Shown here piece after piece: positions 21,300 to 32,080 of a stretch of 64,000 nt of DNA. Positions within the stretch are counted from its first letter, which is position 1. The number at the start of each line of letters is the position of its first letter. The notes under the pieces are model-generated. The model was not told where the DNA came from, made no database searches, and saw only the letters and a program-made list of their open reading frames with translations. Source of the stretch: Mycobacterium sp. GA-1199 (GTDB taxonomy: Bacteria > Actinomycetota > Actinomycetes > Mycobacteriales > Mycobacteriaceae); NCBI RefSeq assembly GCF_001500045.1, contig NZ_LQIX01000012.1, positions 1-64,000 of the forward strand. The letters run 5' to 3'. Made by a program: the position numbers and the translations under genes.

Positions 21300-21950
21300 G
21301 TGCGGGCGGTCGCCGCGGCGGGCGTCTGCGTGGCCATCGGGCTCTCGGTCATGGCGCCCGCCGGCCCCGCCGCAGCGCGCCCGTCGGATCCCGGCGTGGT
21401 CAACTACGCCGTGCTGCCGAAGGGTTCGGTGGGCAACATCGTCGGCGCCACAATGCGATTCGAGTCGTTGTTCACCGAACCGGTGCAGACCTTCTCGGTC
21501 GAGCTTCCTGCGTGCAACAACTGGGCCGACATCGGCCTGCCCGACGTCTACGCCGACCCCGATCTCGCATCGTTCAACGGCGCGGTGACCCAGGAGTCGC
21601 CGACGGATGCGACGCATCTGGTCAAACAAGCGGTCGGGGTGTTCGCGACGACCGACGCCGCCGACCGGGCCTTCCGACGCGTCGTCGACCGCACGGTCGG
21701 CTGCAACGGGCAGACCACCGCGATGCACCTGGACAACTTCACGACCCAGGTGTGGACCTTCACCGGCGGGCCCACCACGGCCACCGACGCCGATTGGGTC
21801 AAACAGGAGGCGGGCACGGACCGGCGCTGCTTCACCACCACTCGCAAGCGCGAGAACGTCCTGCTGCAGGCGAAGGTCTGTCAGTCCGGCAACGGTGGCC
21901 CGGCGGTGAATGCACTGGCCGGCGCGATGCAGAACACCCTCGGCCAGTAG
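21300..21950 (+). CDS. Exported PknH-like sensor domain protein
   Basis: Encodes 216 aa from GTG, three bases behind the ohr stop, like H37Rv Rv3705c. A signal peptide or lipoprotein-like leader is present (VAAAGVCVAIGLSVMAPAGPAAARP). The mature domain has the pattern of the PknH extracellular sensor fold (Pfam PknH_C): LPKGSVGNIVGATM, LPACNNW, VGCNGQTTAMHL and RRCFTTTRKR...KVCQSG. Four cysteines in the mature part fit the two disulfides known in the PknH sensor. There is no kinase domain, so it is a free sensor or binding domain at the cell surface. Ligand unknown. Confidence 0.8.
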   Translation: MRAVAAAGVCVAIGLSVMAPAGPAAARPSDPGVVNYAVLPKGSVGNIVGATMRFESLFTEPVQTFSVELPACNNWADIGLPDVYADPDLASFNGAVTQESPTDATHLVKQAVGVFATTDAADRAFRRVVDRTVGCNGQTTAMHLDNFTTQVWTFTGGPTTATDADWVKQEAGTDRRCFTTTRKRENVLLQAKVCQSGNGGPAVNALAGAMQNTLGQ

Positions 21951-22063
21951 CCCGGGGCGGGGCCTCGTAACGAAGGCGTCATCCAAAAAACGCTGGATTT
22001 GTCGGTGCCGTCTGGAAGATGGTTGAAGGGGCAGCGGTCCACTCCCGGAAGGGGATGGTTGGA

Positions 22064-23356
22064 ATGACCTTCACCATCGCGTCCGAGGTGGCGGACGCGC
22101 ACCCGCCGTCCAGCCCGTGCACCCAGCTGACCAGCGCCGATGCCGCCGCGCGCCAGGTCGGCGCCGGGTGTCTGCGGGACGCCCCGGTCGGTCGGGTGGG
22201 CCTCGAAATCGAGGCGCACTGCTTCGATCTGACCGATCCCACGCGCCGGCCCGGTTGGGATGAGCTCACCGTCACCATCGCCGGCCTGCCACCCCTACCG
22301 GGCGGCAGCAGGGTCACCGTCGAACCGGGCGGCGCCGTGGAACTGTCCGGTCCGCCGCTCGCGGGCCCGCTCTCGGCGATCGACGCGATGGTCGCCGACC
22401 GCGCGGTGCTCTGCGCCGCGTTCGCGGGCTCCGGATTCGGGTTGGTGTCGTTGGGCGCCGATCCGCTGCGGCCACCGCAGCGCGTCAACCCCGGCGCGCG
22501 CTACCGCGCGATGGAGGCCTTCTTCGCCGCCAGCGGCACCCCAGCCGCGGGTGCGGCGATGATGACGTCGACGGCTTCGGTGCAGGTCAACCTCGATGCG
22601 GGCCCGCGTGATGGTTGGGCGCACCGGGTCCGGCTCGCGCACGCGCTCGGCCCCACGATGATCGCGATCACCGCGAATTCGCCGCTGCTGAGCGGCGACG
22701 ACTCCGGCTGGCAGTCGACGCGGCAACGCGTGTGGGGCCAGCTGGATTCGGCCCGCTGCGGCCCTGTCCTCGGCGAGAACGGCGAGGACCCGGCCAGTGA
22801 TTGGGCACGGTACGCGCTCAACGCTCCGGTGATGCTCGTCAACCACGCCGACGCCGACGCCGAACCGGTCACCGAGTGGGTGCCGTTCGCCGACTGGGCC
22901 GACGGGCGGGTCAAGCTGGGCGGCCGCCGTCCCACCGCTGCGGACCTCGACTACCACCTGACCACGTTGTTCCCTCCGGTCCGCCCGCGGCAGTGGCTGG
23001 AGATCCGCTATCTCGACAGCGTGCCGGAAGCGGTCTGGCCGGCGGTCGCGTTCACGCTTGTCACCCTCCTTGACGACCCGACGGCGGCCGAAATCGCCGC
23101 CGAAGCCACCGAACCCGTCGCCACCGCCTGGGATCAGGCCGCCCACGTCGGCCTGGCCGATCCCCGGTTGCGGGCCGCCGCGCAACGGTGTGTGCGGGCG
23201 GCCGCGGAACGCGCGCCCGCCGAACTCGCGGAATCGATGCACCGGCTGATGCGTTCAGTCGAGCAGGGACGCTGCCCGGCCGACGATTTCCGCGACCGCG
23301 CCGCCCAGCACGGGATCGCGCCCGCGGTCACGCAACTGGCACGAGGGGAACTGTGA
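22064..23356 (+). CDS. egtA: Glutamate-cysteine ligase of ergothioneine synthesis
   Basis: Encodes 430 aa, like H37Rv Rv3704c. EgtA joins glutamate and cysteine to gamma-glutamylcysteine, the sulfur donor for EgtB. The ATG-dependent segment [14 protein letters not shown] and [13 protein letters not shown] are the conserved GCS2-type active-site regions that bind glutamate and ATP-Mg; [13 protein letters not shown] comes late in the chain. The ATG giving MTFTIASEV has a GGAAGGGG ribosome-binding site. It is the first gene of egtABCDE, with every following gene overlapping the one before. Confidence 0.93.
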   Translation: MTFTIASEVADAHPPSSPCTQLTSADAAARQVGAGCLRDAPVGRVGLEIEAHCFDLTDPTRRPGWDELTVTIAGLPPLPGGSRVTVEPGGAVELSGPPLAGPLSAIDAMVADRAVLCAAFAGSGFGLVSLGADPLRPPQRVNPGARYRAMEAFFAASGTPAAGAAMMTSTASVQVNLDAGPRDGWAHRVRLAHALGPTMIAITANSPLLSGDDSGWQSTRQRVWGQLDSARCGPVLGENGEDPASDWARYALNAPVMLVNHADADAEPVTEWVPFADWADGRVKLGGRRPTAADLDYHLTTLFPPVRPRQWLEIRYLDSVPEAVWPAVAFTLVTLLDDPTAAEIAAEATEPVATAWDQAAHVGLADPRLRAAAQRCVRAAAERAPAELAESMHRLMRSVEQGRCPADDFRDRAAQHGIAPAVTQLARGEL

Positions 23357-24693
23357 CACCTCGCGAAACCATCGCGCGCGAACTCACCCGGGCACGCCGG
23401 CGCACGCTGCGCCTCGTCGACTTCGACGACGCGGAGCTGGGCCGCCAGTACAGCCCGCTGATGAGCCCGTTGGTGTGGGACCTCGCGCACATCGGGCAGC
23501 AGGAGGAGCTGTGGCTGCTGCGCGACGGAAACCCGGACCGGCCCGGCATGCTGCGCCCCGACGTCGAACGTCTCTACGACGCGTTCGTCAACTCCCGGGC
23601 CAGCCGCGTGAACTTGCCGCTGCTCCCGCCGTCGGACGCCAGGGCGTACTGCGCGACGGTGCGCGACAAGGTGCTCGACACGCTGGACGTCCTACCCGAC
23701 GACGAGCCCGGTTTTGCGTTCGGCCTGGTGATCAGCCACGAGAACCAGCACGACGAAACCATGCTGCAGGCGCTGAACCTGCGAAGCGGCCCCCCGTTGC
23801 TCGACACCGGAATCGCGCTTCCCGAAGGCCGCCCCGGCGTCGCGGGCAGATCGGTGCTGGTGCCCGGCGGCGAGTTCGTCCTCGGCGTCGACGCGACCAC
23901 CGAACCGTACTCGCTGGACAACGAACGCCCCGCACACGTCGTCGACGTGCCTGCCTTCCGTATCGGGCGCGTCCCGGTCACCAATGGCGAATGGCGCCGG
24001 TTCATCGACGACGGTGGCTACGACGAGCCCCGGTGGTGGTCGGAGCGCGGTTGGGCGTACCGCACCGAAGCGGGTCTGACCGCGCCGCAGTTCTGGAATC
24101 CGGACGTCACCCGCACCCGGTTCGGCCACGTCGAGGAGATCCCCGACGCCGAGCCGGTACAGCACGTCACATTCTTCGAAGCCGAGGCCTACGCCGCGTG
24201 GGCGGGTGCCCGGCTGCCCACCGAGGTGGAATGGGAGAAGGCCTGCGCATGGGACCCGGCGGTCGGCGCACGTCGCCGATACCCTTGGGGCGCAACCGAA
24301 CCCACTGCTGCCCTGGCCAACCTCGGCGGCGACGCGCTGCGTCCCGCGCCCGTCGGCGCCTACCCGGCCGGTGCGTCAGCCTACGGCGCCGAGCAGATGC
24401 TGGGCGACGTGTGGGAGTGGACGACGTCGCCGCTGCGCCCGTGGCCGGGATTCACGCCGATGATCTACGACCGCTACTCACAGCCCTTCTTCGAGGGTGA
24501 TTACAAGGTGCTGCGCGGCGGATCATGGGCGGTCGCGGCCAGCATCCTGCGGCCCAGCTTCCGCAACTGGGACCACCCGATCCGGCGCCAGATCTTCTCC
24601 GGCGTGCGGCTGGCCTGGGACGTCGGCGATGAGCCGCTCGCGCGAAGAGGGAATGACGGCGATGAGCCGCTTGCGCGAAGAGGGAGCAACTGA
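23353..24693 (+). CDS. egtB: Hercynylcysteine S-oxide synthase, non-haem iron
   Basis: Encodes 446 aa, starting at a GTG that overlaps the egtA stop (GTGA). EgtB uses O2 and iron to join gamma-glutamylcysteine to hercynine at the sulfur-carbon bond. The DinB-like N-terminal domain supplies the iron ligands: H46 (WDLAHIG), H129 and H133 ([10 protein letters not shown]), matching H51, H134 and H138 of the solved enzyme. The FGE-sulfatase-like C-terminal domain is complete ([36 protein letters not shown]). The last 22 residues are two copies of [11 protein letters not shown] from a 33-bp tandem repeat, an unusual extension. Confidence 0.97.
   Translation: MTPRETIARELTRARRRTLRLVDFDDAELGRQYSPLMSPLVWDLAHIGQQEELWLLRDGNPDRPGMLRPDVERLYDAFVNSRASRVNLPLLPPSDARAYCATVRDKVLDTLDVLPDDEPGFAFGLVISHENQHDETMLQALNLRSGPPLLDTGIALPEGRPGVAGRSVLVPGGEFVLGVDATTEPYSLDNERPAHVVDVPAFRIGRVPVTNGEWRRFIDDGGYDEPRWWSERGWAYRTEAGLTAPQFWNPDVTRTRFGHVEEIPDAEPVQHVTFFEAEAYAAWAGARLPTEVEWEKACAWDPAVGARRRYPWGATEPTAALANLGGDALRPAPVGAYPAGASAYGAEQMLGDVWEWTTSPLRPWPGFTPMIYDRYSQPFFEGDYKVLRGGSWAVAASILRPSFRNWDHPIRRQIFSGVRLAWDVGDEPLARRGNDGDEPLARRGSN
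24624..24689 (+). repeat. 33-bp tandem repeat, two copies, at the 3' end of egtB
   Basis: Two units of 33 bp (24624-24656 and 24657-24689) repeat in frame, differing at few positions. They encode [11 protein letters not shown] and [11 protein letters not shown]. The length is a whole number of codons, so copy changes would only lengthen or shorten the EgtB tail. The egtC start codon lies at the end of the repeat region. Confidence 0.9.
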
Positions 24694-25382
24694 TGTGCCG
24701 GCATCTCGGGTGGCTCGGTGAACCGGCCTCGGTGGCGTCGCTGATCCTCGAGCCCGCCAACGGTCTTCTCGTGCAATCGTATTCGCCCCGCAGGCAGAAG
24801 CACGGATTGATGAACGCCGACGGATGGGGTGTGGGCTTCTTCGACGGCCAGACGCCGCGGCGCTGGCGCAGTGCGACGCCGATGTGGGGTGATGCCTCGC
24901 TCGCCTCGGTCGCGCCGGCGCTGCGCAGCGGTTGTATCGTGGCCGCGGTGCGGTCTGCGAGCGTCGGCATGCCGATCGAGGCGACCGCGGTGGCGCCGTT
25001 CACCGACGGGCGCTGGCTGCTCTCCCACAACGGGCTGGTCGACCGCCGGGCGCTCCCGCTGTCGCCCGCCGCCGAGTCGACCAACGACAGCGCCCTGCTC
25101 GCCGCGCTCATCTTCGACCGGGGGTTGGACTCGCTGGGCGAGACCATCGTCGACGCCGCCGCGGCCGACCCGAACGCCCGGCTGAACATCCTGGCAGGCA
25201 ACGGATCCCGTCTGATCGCGACGACATGGGGCGACACGCTGTCCGTGCTGCGACGTAGCGACGGTGTCGTGTTGGCCAGCGAACCCTACGACGACGACCC
25301 CGCGTGGGAGGAGATCCCGGACCGCCACCTCGTCGAGGTCACGTCGTCGGGAGTGCAACTGGCCGCATTGAAGGGAGCCTGA
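24693..25382 (+). CDS. egtC: Gamma-glutamyl hercynylcysteine S-oxide hydrolase
   Basis: Encodes 229 aa, like H37Rv Rv3702c. EgtC is a class II glutamine amidotransferase-type hydrolase that removes the gamma-glutamyl group from hercynylcysteine sulfoxide. The nucleophile is C2 after loss of the initiator Met (M-C-R-H-L-G-W-L-G), with conserved [11 protein letters not shown] and [11 protein letters not shown]. The ATG overlaps the egtB stop codon (TGATG). Confidence 0.95.
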   Translation: MCRHLGWLGEPASVASLILEPANGLLVQSYSPRRQKHGLMNADGWGVGFFDGQTPRRWRSATPMWGDASLASVAPALRSGCIVAAVRSASVGMPIEATAVAPFTDGRWLLSHNGLVDRRALPLSPAAESTNDSALLAALIFDRGLDSLGETIVDAAAADPNARLNILAGNGSRLIATTWGDTLSVLRRSDGVVLASEPYDDDPAWEEIPDRHLVEVTSSGVQLAALKGA

Positions 25383-26371
25383 TGGCGCGGGGATCCGATC
25401 GCGCGGGCACGCTGTCGTTGTCGAACCACCTGTCCGCCGACTCGGCGGCGAACGCGCTGCGCCGGGACGTGCTCGACGGCTTGACTGCAACCCCGAAGTC
25501 GTTGCCGCCCAAGTGGTTCTACGATTCGATAGGCAGCGACCTGTTCGACCAGATCACGCGGCTGCCGGAGTACTACCCGACGCGCGCGGAGGCCGAGATC
25601 CTCAGAAACCGATCGGTCGACATCGCGGCGGCTTGCCGCGCCGACACCCTGGTGGAATTGGGCAGCGGCACGTCGGAGAAGACCCGCATGCTGCTCGACG
25701 CGCTACGAGACCGCGGCTCGTTGCGCCGGTTCATCCCGTTCGACGTCGACGCGAGTGTGCTGGCCGCCGCGGGGGCGGCGCTTGCAGACGAGTTTCCCGG
25801 TCTCGAGATAGACGCCGTCTGCGGGGATTTCGAGAAGCACCTGGACAAGATCCCCCGTGTCGGGCGCCGCCTGGTCGCCTTCCTGGGCTCGACGATCGGC
25901 AACCTCACCGCAGGCCCGCGCGCCGAATTCCTTTCCGCCCTTTCCGACACCTTGCAACCCGGTGACAGCCTGCTGCTCGGCACCGATCTGGTGAAGGACG
26001 CCGACCGTCTGGTGCGCGCCTACGACGACGGCGCGGGCGTGACCGCGCGCTTCAACCGCAACGTGCTCGCCGTCGTCAACCGTGAACTGGACGCCGATTT
26101 CGACCTCGAGAAGTTTGAACACGTCGCCGTGTGGAACGCCGGTGACGAACGAATCGAGATGTGGCTGCGCGCCACCGAACCGCAGCGGGTGCACGTGCGC
26201 GATCTCGGGTTGACCGTCGAGTTCGGCGCCGGTGAGGCGATGCTCACCGAGGTGTCCTGCAAATTCCGGCGTGCCGGCGTCGAGGCCGAACTCGCCGCCG
26301 TCGGACTTCGGATGACCCACTGGTGGACCGACGCCGCCGGCGACTTCGGCCTGTCGCTGGCGACGAAATGA
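25382..26371 (+). CDS. egtD: Histidine N-alpha-methyltransferase
   Basis: Encodes 329 aa, like H37Rv Rv3701c. EgtD methylates histidine three times with SAM to give hercynine. The SAM loop [20 protein letters not shown] and the histidine-binding region [29 protein letters not shown] are both intact. The ATG overlaps the egtC stop by one base. Although late in the operon it catalyses the first pathway step. Confidence 0.97.
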   Translation: MARGSDRAGTLSLSNHLSADSAANALRRDVLDGLTATPKSLPPKWFYDSIGSDLFDQITRLPEYYPTRAEAEILRNRSVDIAAACRADTLVELGSGTSEKTRMLLDALRDRGSLRRFIPFDVDASVLAAAGAALADEFPGLEIDAVCGDFEKHLDKIPRVGRRLVAFLGSTIGNLTAGPRAEFLSALSDTLQPGDSLLLGTDLVKDADRLVRAYDDGAGVTARFNRNVLAVVNRELDADFDLEKFEHVAVWNAGDERIEMWLRATEPQRVHVRDLGLTVEFGAGEAMLTEVSCKFRRAGVEAELAAVGLRMTHWWTDAAGDFGLSLATK

Positions 26372-27483
26372 GCCTCGCGGATCGCTGGCGGGCGGCCCGC
26401 CCAGCGGTGGCTGGAGTGCACCTTGACAGCGCCGCCTGTTCGCGTCAGAGCGTCGCGGCGATCGACGCCGCCGTCCAGCACGCGCGCCACGAAGCCGAAG
26501 TCGGCGGTTACGTCGCGGCCGAGGCCGCCGCACCGGTGCTCGACGCCGGGCGCGCCGCACTCGCCGCGCTGACCGGTTTGGCCAGCACCGACTTCGTGTT
26601 CACCACCGGCGCGAACAACGCGCTGGACCTGCTGCTCGGCGCATGGCCAGGAGAACGGACCGTGGCGTGCCTGTCCGGCGAATACGGGCCGAACCTGGCG
26701 ATCATGGCCGCCAACGGATTTGCCGTCCGCGCCCTGCGCGCCGACGGCCACGGGCGGCTCGACGTCGCGGCGGCCGCGCGCCAGATGGCCGCCGACCCGC
26801 CGGCGCTGGTGCACTTGACGGCGCTGGCCAGCCACCGCGGGCTGGCGCAGCCGCTGTCGGCGCTGGCCGCCACGTGCGCAGAACTCGGTGTGCCGCTGGT
26901 CGTCGACGCCGCCCAGGCGCTGGGACACCTGGACTGCGCGGTCACACCTGCGGCGATCTACGGTTCGTCCCGTAAGTGGATCGCCGGGCCTCGCGGCGTG
27001 GGATTCCTCGGAATTCACCGCGAGCTCGCCCAGCGGCTGCAACCACGGCTACCACCCCCGGAGTGGAATCTGCCCTTGTCCGTTTTGCAGCGCTTGGAGC
27101 AGGGGGAGGCCAATGTCGCTGCCCGCGTGGGCTTTTCGGTAGCGCTCGGCGAGCATCTGGCCGACGGGCCTGCCGCGGTGCGGGCCCGCCTGGCGGAGGT
27201 GGGCCGGATGACCCGCGACGCGGTGGCCGGCCTCGACCGATGGCGGGTCGTCGAGCCGCACGATGAACCGACCGCGATCACCACGTTGGCCCCCACCGAT
27301 GGCGCCGACCCGCAGAAGATCCGCAACTGGCTGATCGCCGAACACCGCATCGTCACCACGTTCGCCGATGTGCAGCGCGCCCCGTTCGAGATGACGACGC
27401 CGGTGCTGCGGGCCTCCCCGCACGTCGACGTCACCGACGAGGAACTCGCCCGGTTCGCCGAGGCCCTGGCCGCCGCCGGGTGA
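26368..27483 (+). CDS. egtE: Hercynylcysteine S-oxide C-S lyase, PLP dependent
   Basis: Encodes 371 aa, like H37Rv Rv3700c. EgtE splits the cysteine part of hercynylcysteine sulfoxide to yield ergothioneine. The class V aminotransferase fold shows [12 protein letters not shown] (D180 contacts the pyridine nitrogen) and the PLP lysine K203 in [18 protein letters not shown]. The ATG overlaps the egtD stop (ATGA). Slightly shorter than the H37Rv protein. It ends five bases from the end of the converging lipoprotein gene. Confidence 0.94.
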   Translation: MSLADRWRAARPAVAGVHLDSAACSRQSVAAIDAAVQHARHEAEVGGYVAAEAAAPVLDAGRAALAALTGLASTDFVFTTGANNALDLLLGAWPGERTVACLSGEYGPNLAIMAANGFAVRALRADGHGRLDVAAAARQMAADPPALVHLTALASHRGLAQPLSALAATCAELGVPLVVDAAQALGHLDCAVTPAAIYGSSRKWIAGPRGVGFLGIHRELAQRLQPRLPPPEWNLPLSVLQRLEQGEANVAARVGFSVALGEHLADGPAAVRARLAEVGRMTRDAVAGLDRWRVVEPHDEPTAITTLAPTDGADPQKIRNWLIAEHRIVTTFADVQRAPFEMTTPVLRASPHVDVTDEELARFAEALAAAG

Positions 27484-27487
27484 CCCG

Positions 27488-27928
27488 TCAACCGGTCCGG
27501 TGCACCAGCAGCGTCGCCCGGTACTCCGAAAGCGGCGGAACGTCCTCGGGTGTCCGGGGATACGGGTCGAGCGCCTGCAACGTGAGCGCGTAATCGCCGG
27601 TCTGCACCGTCTGCCTGTTCTGCCCGGGCGCCGGGTTGGTGTTGAACTCGACGGTCTGCTCGCCGGACCGTTCGTCGTCGACCACGACGACGATTCGCGC
27701 CTGGCCGGTCCAGAAGCATTCCACCTCGGTGGGGCACCGCGAATCCTCCGGTATCTCGGTGAACCGCAGCCGCAGCGGCTCACCGACGATCTCGGCTTGC
27801 TGTCCGCCGGCGAGCACGAACGGGCGATCCAGCCCGGCCTCGATCGTGTCCGCGCGCGCCTGCTGACCGCCGTGGCACCCGGCCGCCAACGCGGCCAGCA
27901 CCAGCAATGGCAGCCAGACCGCTCTCAC
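27488..27928 (-). CDS. Small lipoprotein with DSRCP..V.C.W.G motif
   Basis: Encodes 146 aa from a GTG that overlaps the stop of the upstream ligase gene (GTGA). The lipobox LAALAAGC places the lipidated cysteine at residue 18. The mature domain is beta-rich and carries EDSRCPTEVECFWTGQARI, a motif I have seen in many small uncharacterised bacterial exported proteins. The two cysteines in it probably form a disulfide. Function is not known. Its coupling to a GCS2-type ligase suggests co-expression rather than a shared reaction. Confidence 0.8.
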   Translation of the reverse strand: MRAVWLPLLVLAALAAGCHGGQQARADTIEAGLDRPFVLAGGQQAEIVGEPLRLRFTEIPEDSRCPTEVECFWTGQARIVVVVDDERSGEQTVEFNTNPAPGQNRQTVQTGDYALTLQALDPYPRTPEDVPPLSEYRATLLVHRTG

Positions 27929-29424
27929 TCGTCGAATCCCTCGTCCCAGGTGTGTACCGGTTGGTTGCTGTGCATCCGCTCGCAGTACCGGCGCAGCATC
28001 TCCGCGAGCGCGGCGGGCCGCGCCATACCGCGCTCCTGCAGCGCGCGCACCGTCGCGACCTGCCACGTGGCGCCGTTTCGGCCGGTCTTGGCCCGTCCCT
28101 CGATGACCCCGAGGTACCGATCGCGCACCTCGGCTGCGACCTCCCACCGGCGCAGGCCCTCGTCGGCCATGGGCAGCAGTTCGCGCAGTACCAACTCGTC
28201 GACGGTCACCTCGCCGAAGCCGGGCCAGTACAGGCGGGTATCCATACCGTGCTGGGCGGCCTCGACGAAATTGTGTTGTGCGGCGGCGAAACTCATCTTC
28301 GTCCACAGCGGCCGGTCGTCCTCGGACAAGGTGCGCAGCGTGCCGTAGTAGAAGGCGGCGTTGGCCATCATGTCGACGACGGTCGGGCCGGCCGGCAGCA
28401 CGCGATTCTCCACGCGCAGGTGCGGACGGCCGTTGACGACGTCGTACACCGGCCGGTTCCACCGGTAGATGGTGCCGTTGTGCAGCCGGAGCTCGGAGAG
28501 CCTGGGGGTGCGACCCTCGGCGAGCTCGCGAACCGGGTCCTCCTCGGACAGCTCGGGCAGCAGCGACGGGAAGTAGCGCACATTCTCCTCGAACAGGTCG
28601 AAGATCGACGTGATCCAGCGTTCGCCGAACCACACCCGCGGGCGGACACCCTGCGCCTTGAGTTCGTCCGGTCGGGTGTCGGTGGCCTGGGCGAACAGCT
28701 CGATGCGGGTCTCGGCCCACAGCTCGTGGCCGAAGAAGTACGGCGAGTTGGCGCCCAGCGCCACCTGCGGACCCGCCAGCACCTGAGCGGCATTCCAGTT
28801 CTGCGCGAAGTCGGCCGGCGACACCTGAAGATGCAGCTGCATGCTCGTACACGCCGACTCCGGCGCGATGGAGGCGGTCTGCAGGCTCACCCGCTCCGGA
28901 CCGACGATGTCGATCAGGATGTCCTCGCCGCGGGCGGTGAAGATCGAGTCGTTGAGCGCCTGATACCGCGTCGACTCGCTCATCCAGTGTCCCGCGAGGT
29001 GCTCGGGCAGCAGCGTGGGCAGGATGCCGATCATCACGATGTGTGCGTCGTGGCGGCCGGCCTTCGTCTCGGCCGCATTGAGGCTCGCCCGGACGTCGGT
29101 TTCCAGGTCGAGCGCGGCACGCCCGGGTAACCGGCGCGGCGGCACGTTGAATTCGATGTTGTAGGCGCCCAGTTCGGTCTGGTACGCCGGATCGGCGATC
29201 GCCCGCAGGACCTCGGCGTTGCTCATCGCCGGCTGGTAGGCCGAGTCGACGAGATTGCACTCGATCTCCATACCGGTCAGCGGCCGCTCGAAGTCGAAAC
29301 TCGACTGGGTGAGCATGGTCTCGAAGACGTCGAGGCACTGCTGCACCTTGCGGCGGTACTCCCGGCGGTGCGCGCCGCTGTAGCCGGTGCCCTTCACTTC
29401 CTCGCCCACCCCGCCATTGTCCAT
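27925..29424 (-). CDS. GCS2-family carboxylate-amine ligase (glutamate-cysteine ligase like)
   Basis: Encodes 499 aa from the ATG giving MDNGGVGEEVKG. The family adds an amine to a glutamate-like carboxylate using ATP, and includes YbdK-type gamma-glutamylcysteine ligases. Seen here: PLTGMEIECNLVD (metal/ATP acids), ELGAYNIEFNVPPRRL, and the C-terminal LRVENRVLPAGPTVVDMMANAAFYYG. H37Rv Rv3698 occupies a similar place. EgtA of the adjacent operon is from the same superfamily, so the cell has at least two such enzymes nearby. Mycobacteria make mycothiol, not glutathione, so a glutathione role is unlikely; the substrate is open. Confidence 0.8.
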   Translation of the reverse strand: MDNGGVGEEVKGTGYSGAHRREYRRKVQQCLDVFETMLTQSSFDFERPLTGMEIECNLVDSAYQPAMSNAEVLRAIADPAYQTELGAYNIEFNVPPRRLPGRAALDLETDVRASLNAAETKAGRHDAHIVMIGILPTLLPEHLAGHWMSESTRYQALNDSIFTARGEDILIDIVGPERVSLQTASIAPESACTSMQLHLQVSPADFAQNWNAAQVLAGPQVALGANSPYFFGHELWAETRIELFAQATDTRPDELKAQGVRPRVWFGERWITSIFDLFEENVRYFPSLLPELSEEDPVRELAEGRTPRLSELRLHNGTIYRWNRPVYDVVNGRPHLRVENRVLPAGPTVVDMMANAAFYYGTLRTLSEDDRPLWTKMSFAAAQHNFVEAAQHGMDTRLYWPGFGEVTVDELVLRELLPMADEGLRRWEVAAEVRDRYLGVIEGRAKTGRNGATWQVATVRALQERGMARPAALAEMLRRYCERMHSNQPVHTWDEGFDE

Positions 29425-29538
29425 CGTCGGCGAGCGTCCGCGTCTGCACTCGGACACGCCGCGATTCGCGAACATTGAGCGGTCGCTCGCAAAGGATGCG
29501 GCCCGCATAAACCCCATCGCGGCGGGTAGTCAGGGGCG

Positions 29539-30339
29539 ATGGACGTCACCGTCACCTTCATCGGCACCGCCACCACACTGATTTCCGGCGGCGGCATAAC
29601 CCTCTTGACCGATCCGAACTTCCTGCACCAGGGCCAGCACGCGTACCTCGGATACGGGCTGCTGTCCAAGCGGCTCAAAGGTCCGGCGCTCGACATCGAC
29701 CAGTTGCCCGCCCTCGACGCGGTGGTGCTGTCACATATGCACGGCGATCACTGGGACCGGGTGACACAGAGCCGCCTCGACCACGGTCTTCCGATCCTGA
29801 CCACACCGCACGCCGCCAAACGGCTGGCACACCGGGGCTTCGGCAGGTCGTTGGCGCTCGAGACCTGGCAGCACCACACGATCACCAAGGGAACGGTCAG
29901 CGTCACCGTCACGAGCCTGCCCGGCCGCCACGCGCCCACGCCGGTCGACCGCTTCCTGCCGCCGGTGATGGGCAGCATGATCGAGTTCTCCGACGGCACT
30001 GCCCGCCGCAGGCTCTACGTCTCCGGCGATACCCTGTTCGTCGACGAATTGCGGGAAATGCCAGTGCGATTCGAATCGATCGACGTCGGCGTGCTGCACC
30101 TGGGCGGTACCCGGCTGCCGTTCGGCAGGCACCTTCCGTTCGGGTTGACCGTGACGATGGACGGCCAACAGGGCGCCGACGTCGTCGAGCTGCTGAACCT
30201 TCCCAGGATGATCCCGGTGCATTTCGACGACTACGGGGTGTTCGCGTCCCCGCTGTCCGACTTCGTCGACGAGATGAAGCGCCGCGGCCTGTCCGACCGG
30301 ATCATCGAATTGGAGCGCGGTTCCTCCGTCACCGTTTAA
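29539..30339 (+). CDS. MBL-fold metallo-hydrolase
   Basis: Encodes 266 aa. The metal-binding motif is H66-x-H68-x-D70-H71 (SHMHGDHWD), with further ligands likely at H135 (LPGRHAPT), D162 (VSGDTLF) and in the late IPVHFDDYG. The early MDVTVTFIGTATTLI and ITLLTDPNF form the first beta strands of UlaG/N-acyl-phosphatidylethanolamine-lipase-like members. No signal peptide. Substrate unknown. Both flanks of this gene are stress and lipid functions: a GCS2-type ligase diverges on the left and catalase follows on the right. Confidence 0.83.
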   Translation: MDVTVTFIGTATTLISGGGITLLTDPNFLHQGQHAYLGYGLLSKRLKGPALDIDQLPALDAVVLSHMHGDHWDRVTQSRLDHGLPILTTPHAAKRLAHRGFGRSLALETWQHHTITKGTVSVTVTSLPGRHAPTPVDRFLPPVMGSMIEFSDGTARRRLYVSGDTLFVDELREMPVRFESIDVGVLHLGGTRLPFGRHLPFGLTVTMDGQQGADVVELLNLPRMIPVHFDDYGVFASPLSDFVDEMKRRGLSDRIIELERGSSVTV

Positions 30340-30393
30340 TCCCGGCACCGGTGGGTAGGCGGCCAGGCTAGCGACAAACCGGAAGGACCTCTG

Positions 30394-32052
30394 ATGACCG
30401 ACGTCTCCTCGATGCCTCCTGACCCCGACGACACCCGCGAGATCCTCACCGACCGCCAAGGTCACCCGATTTACGACAACCAGAACCAGCGCACCATCGG
30501 CGCCCGCGGGCCGGCGACGATGGAGAACTACCAGTTCCTGGAGAAGATGAGCCACTTCGACCGGGAACGCATCCCCGAACGGGTGGTGCACGCCCGCGGC
30601 GCGGTGGCGTTCGGCTACTTCGAGGCGACCGGCAAGTGGGGTGACGAGCCGATCGAGCGCTACACCCGAGCCAAGCTTTTCAACACCGCGGGCAAGCGCA
30701 CCGACCTCGCGATCCGGTTCTCGACCGTCATCGGTGGCCGGGACTCCTCCGAGGTGGCCCGCGATCCGCGCGGCTTCGCGGTGAAGTTCTACACCGAGGA
30801 CGGCAACTGGGACCTCGTCGGCAACAACCTGGCCGTCTTCTTCATCCGCGACGCGATCAAGTTTCCGGACGTCATTCACGCGCTCAAGCCGGATCCTGTC
30901 ACCCACCATCAGGAGCCGGCGCGCATCTTCGACTTCATGTCGCAGACCCCCGAGTGCATGCACATGATCGTGAACCTGTTCTCACCCCGCGGTATCCCCG
31001 CCAATTACCGGAGCATGCAGGGTTTCGGGGTCAACACGTACCGCTGGGTCAACGCCGAGGGGCAAAGTCACCTCGTCAAGTACCACTGGATGCCCAAGCA
31101 GGGGGTCAAGAGCCTGACCGAGGCGGACGCCGCCGCCGTGCAAGCCACCGAACTCGGCAGCGCCACCAAGGATCTCTACGAGTCGATCGAACGCGGCGAC
31201 TACCCCGAGTGGGAACTGCTGGTCCAGATCATGAGCGATGACGACCATCCCGAGCTCGACTGGGATCCGCTCGACGACACCAAAGTGTGGCCGGAGAACG
31301 ACTTCCCGCCGCAACTCGTCGGCCGCATGGTCCTGAATCGCAACGTGGACAACTTCTTCAACGACAACGAGCAGTTGGCGCTCGGCACCGGTGTGTTGGT
31401 GGACGGGCTGGAGTTCTCCGATGACAAGATGCTGGTCGGTCGGACCTTCTCCTATTCGGACACCCAGCGTTACCGCGTCGGACCCAACTACCTGCAGCTG
31501 CCCGTCAACCGGCCGAAGAACGCGAAGGTCGCAACGAATCAGCAGGGCGGCCAGATGCAGTACGGCGTCGACAACGTCGGGACCAATCCTCATGTGAACT
31601 ACGAGCCGTCGATCACCGGGGGCCTGCGTGAGGCCTCCGCACCCATTCCCGACGACGTGGGTCCGGAGATCTCGGGACGTCTGACGCGCAAACGCATACC
31701 GCGCACCAACGACTACGAGCAGGCCGGGCAGCGCTACCAGTTGATGGACCAATGGGAGAAGGACGACCTGGTCAACAATTTCGTCACCAACATCTCCGAA
31801 GCGACCCGCGAGGTGCAGGAGCGGATGGTGTGGCACTTCTTCATGTGCGACGACGAACTCGGCTTGCGGGTCGGCGAAGGCCTCGGCATTTCGGTCGACG
31901 ATGTGCGCGACCTGGAACCGCTGAAGTCCCAGACGCTTTCAGAGGACGAGGAACGGCGTCGCCAGCACCTCGGCAAGAACGGCCCGCGTGACGTCGAGGG
32001 GTTGCAGATGACGCATTGTGTCCCGAATGAACGCGTGGTGATGGCCACGTAA
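30394..32052 (+). CDS. Monofunctional haem catalase
   Basis: Encodes 552 aa. It converts hydrogen peroxide to water and oxygen. The distal H66 ([13 protein letters not shown]), the asparagine in [14 protein letters not shown] (residues 143-145) and the proximal Tyr Y354 ([16 protein letters not shown]) are all present, so the haem pocket is intact. Length places it with the small-subunit or mid-size clades, with a C-terminal extension rich in charged residues. Ribosome-binding site GGAAGGA precedes the ATG. This is separate from KatG, the bifunctional enzyme that activates isoniazid. Confidence 0.97.
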   Translation: MTDVSSMPPDPDDTREILTDRQGHPIYDNQNQRTIGARGPATMENYQFLEKMSHFDRERIPERVVHARGAVAFGYFEATGKWGDEPIERYTRAKLFNTAGKRTDLAIRFSTVIGGRDSSEVARDPRGFAVKFYTEDGNWDLVGNNLAVFFIRDAIKFPDVIHALKPDPVTHHQEPARIFDFMSQTPECMHMIVNLFSPRGIPANYRSMQGFGVNTYRWVNAEGQSHLVKYHWMPKQGVKSLTEADAAAVQATELGSATKDLYESIERGDYPEWELLVQIMSDDDHPELDWDPLDDTKVWPENDFPPQLVGRMVLNRNVDNFFNDNEQLALGTGVLVDGLEFSDDKMLVGRTFSYSDTQRYRVGPNYLQLPVNRPKNAKVATNQQGGQMQYGVDNVGTNPHVNYEPSITGGLREASAPIPDDVGPEISGRLTRKRIPRTNDYEQAGQRYQLMDQWEKDDLVNNFVTNISEATREVQERMVWHFFMCDDELGLRVGEGLGISVDDVRDLEPLKSQTLSEDEERRRQHLGKNGPRDVEGLQMTHCVPNERVVMAT

Positions 32053-32080
32053 GGGGCTGCCCTACCGGCATACTGGCCGG

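Noticed and set aside
27929..29449. Long minus-strand frame leading into the lipoprotein gene, which could suggest a fusion protein
   Set aside because: It runs out of frame over the GCS2-type ligase gene and is Arg/Gly-rich; the lipoprotein has its own GTG and lipobox.
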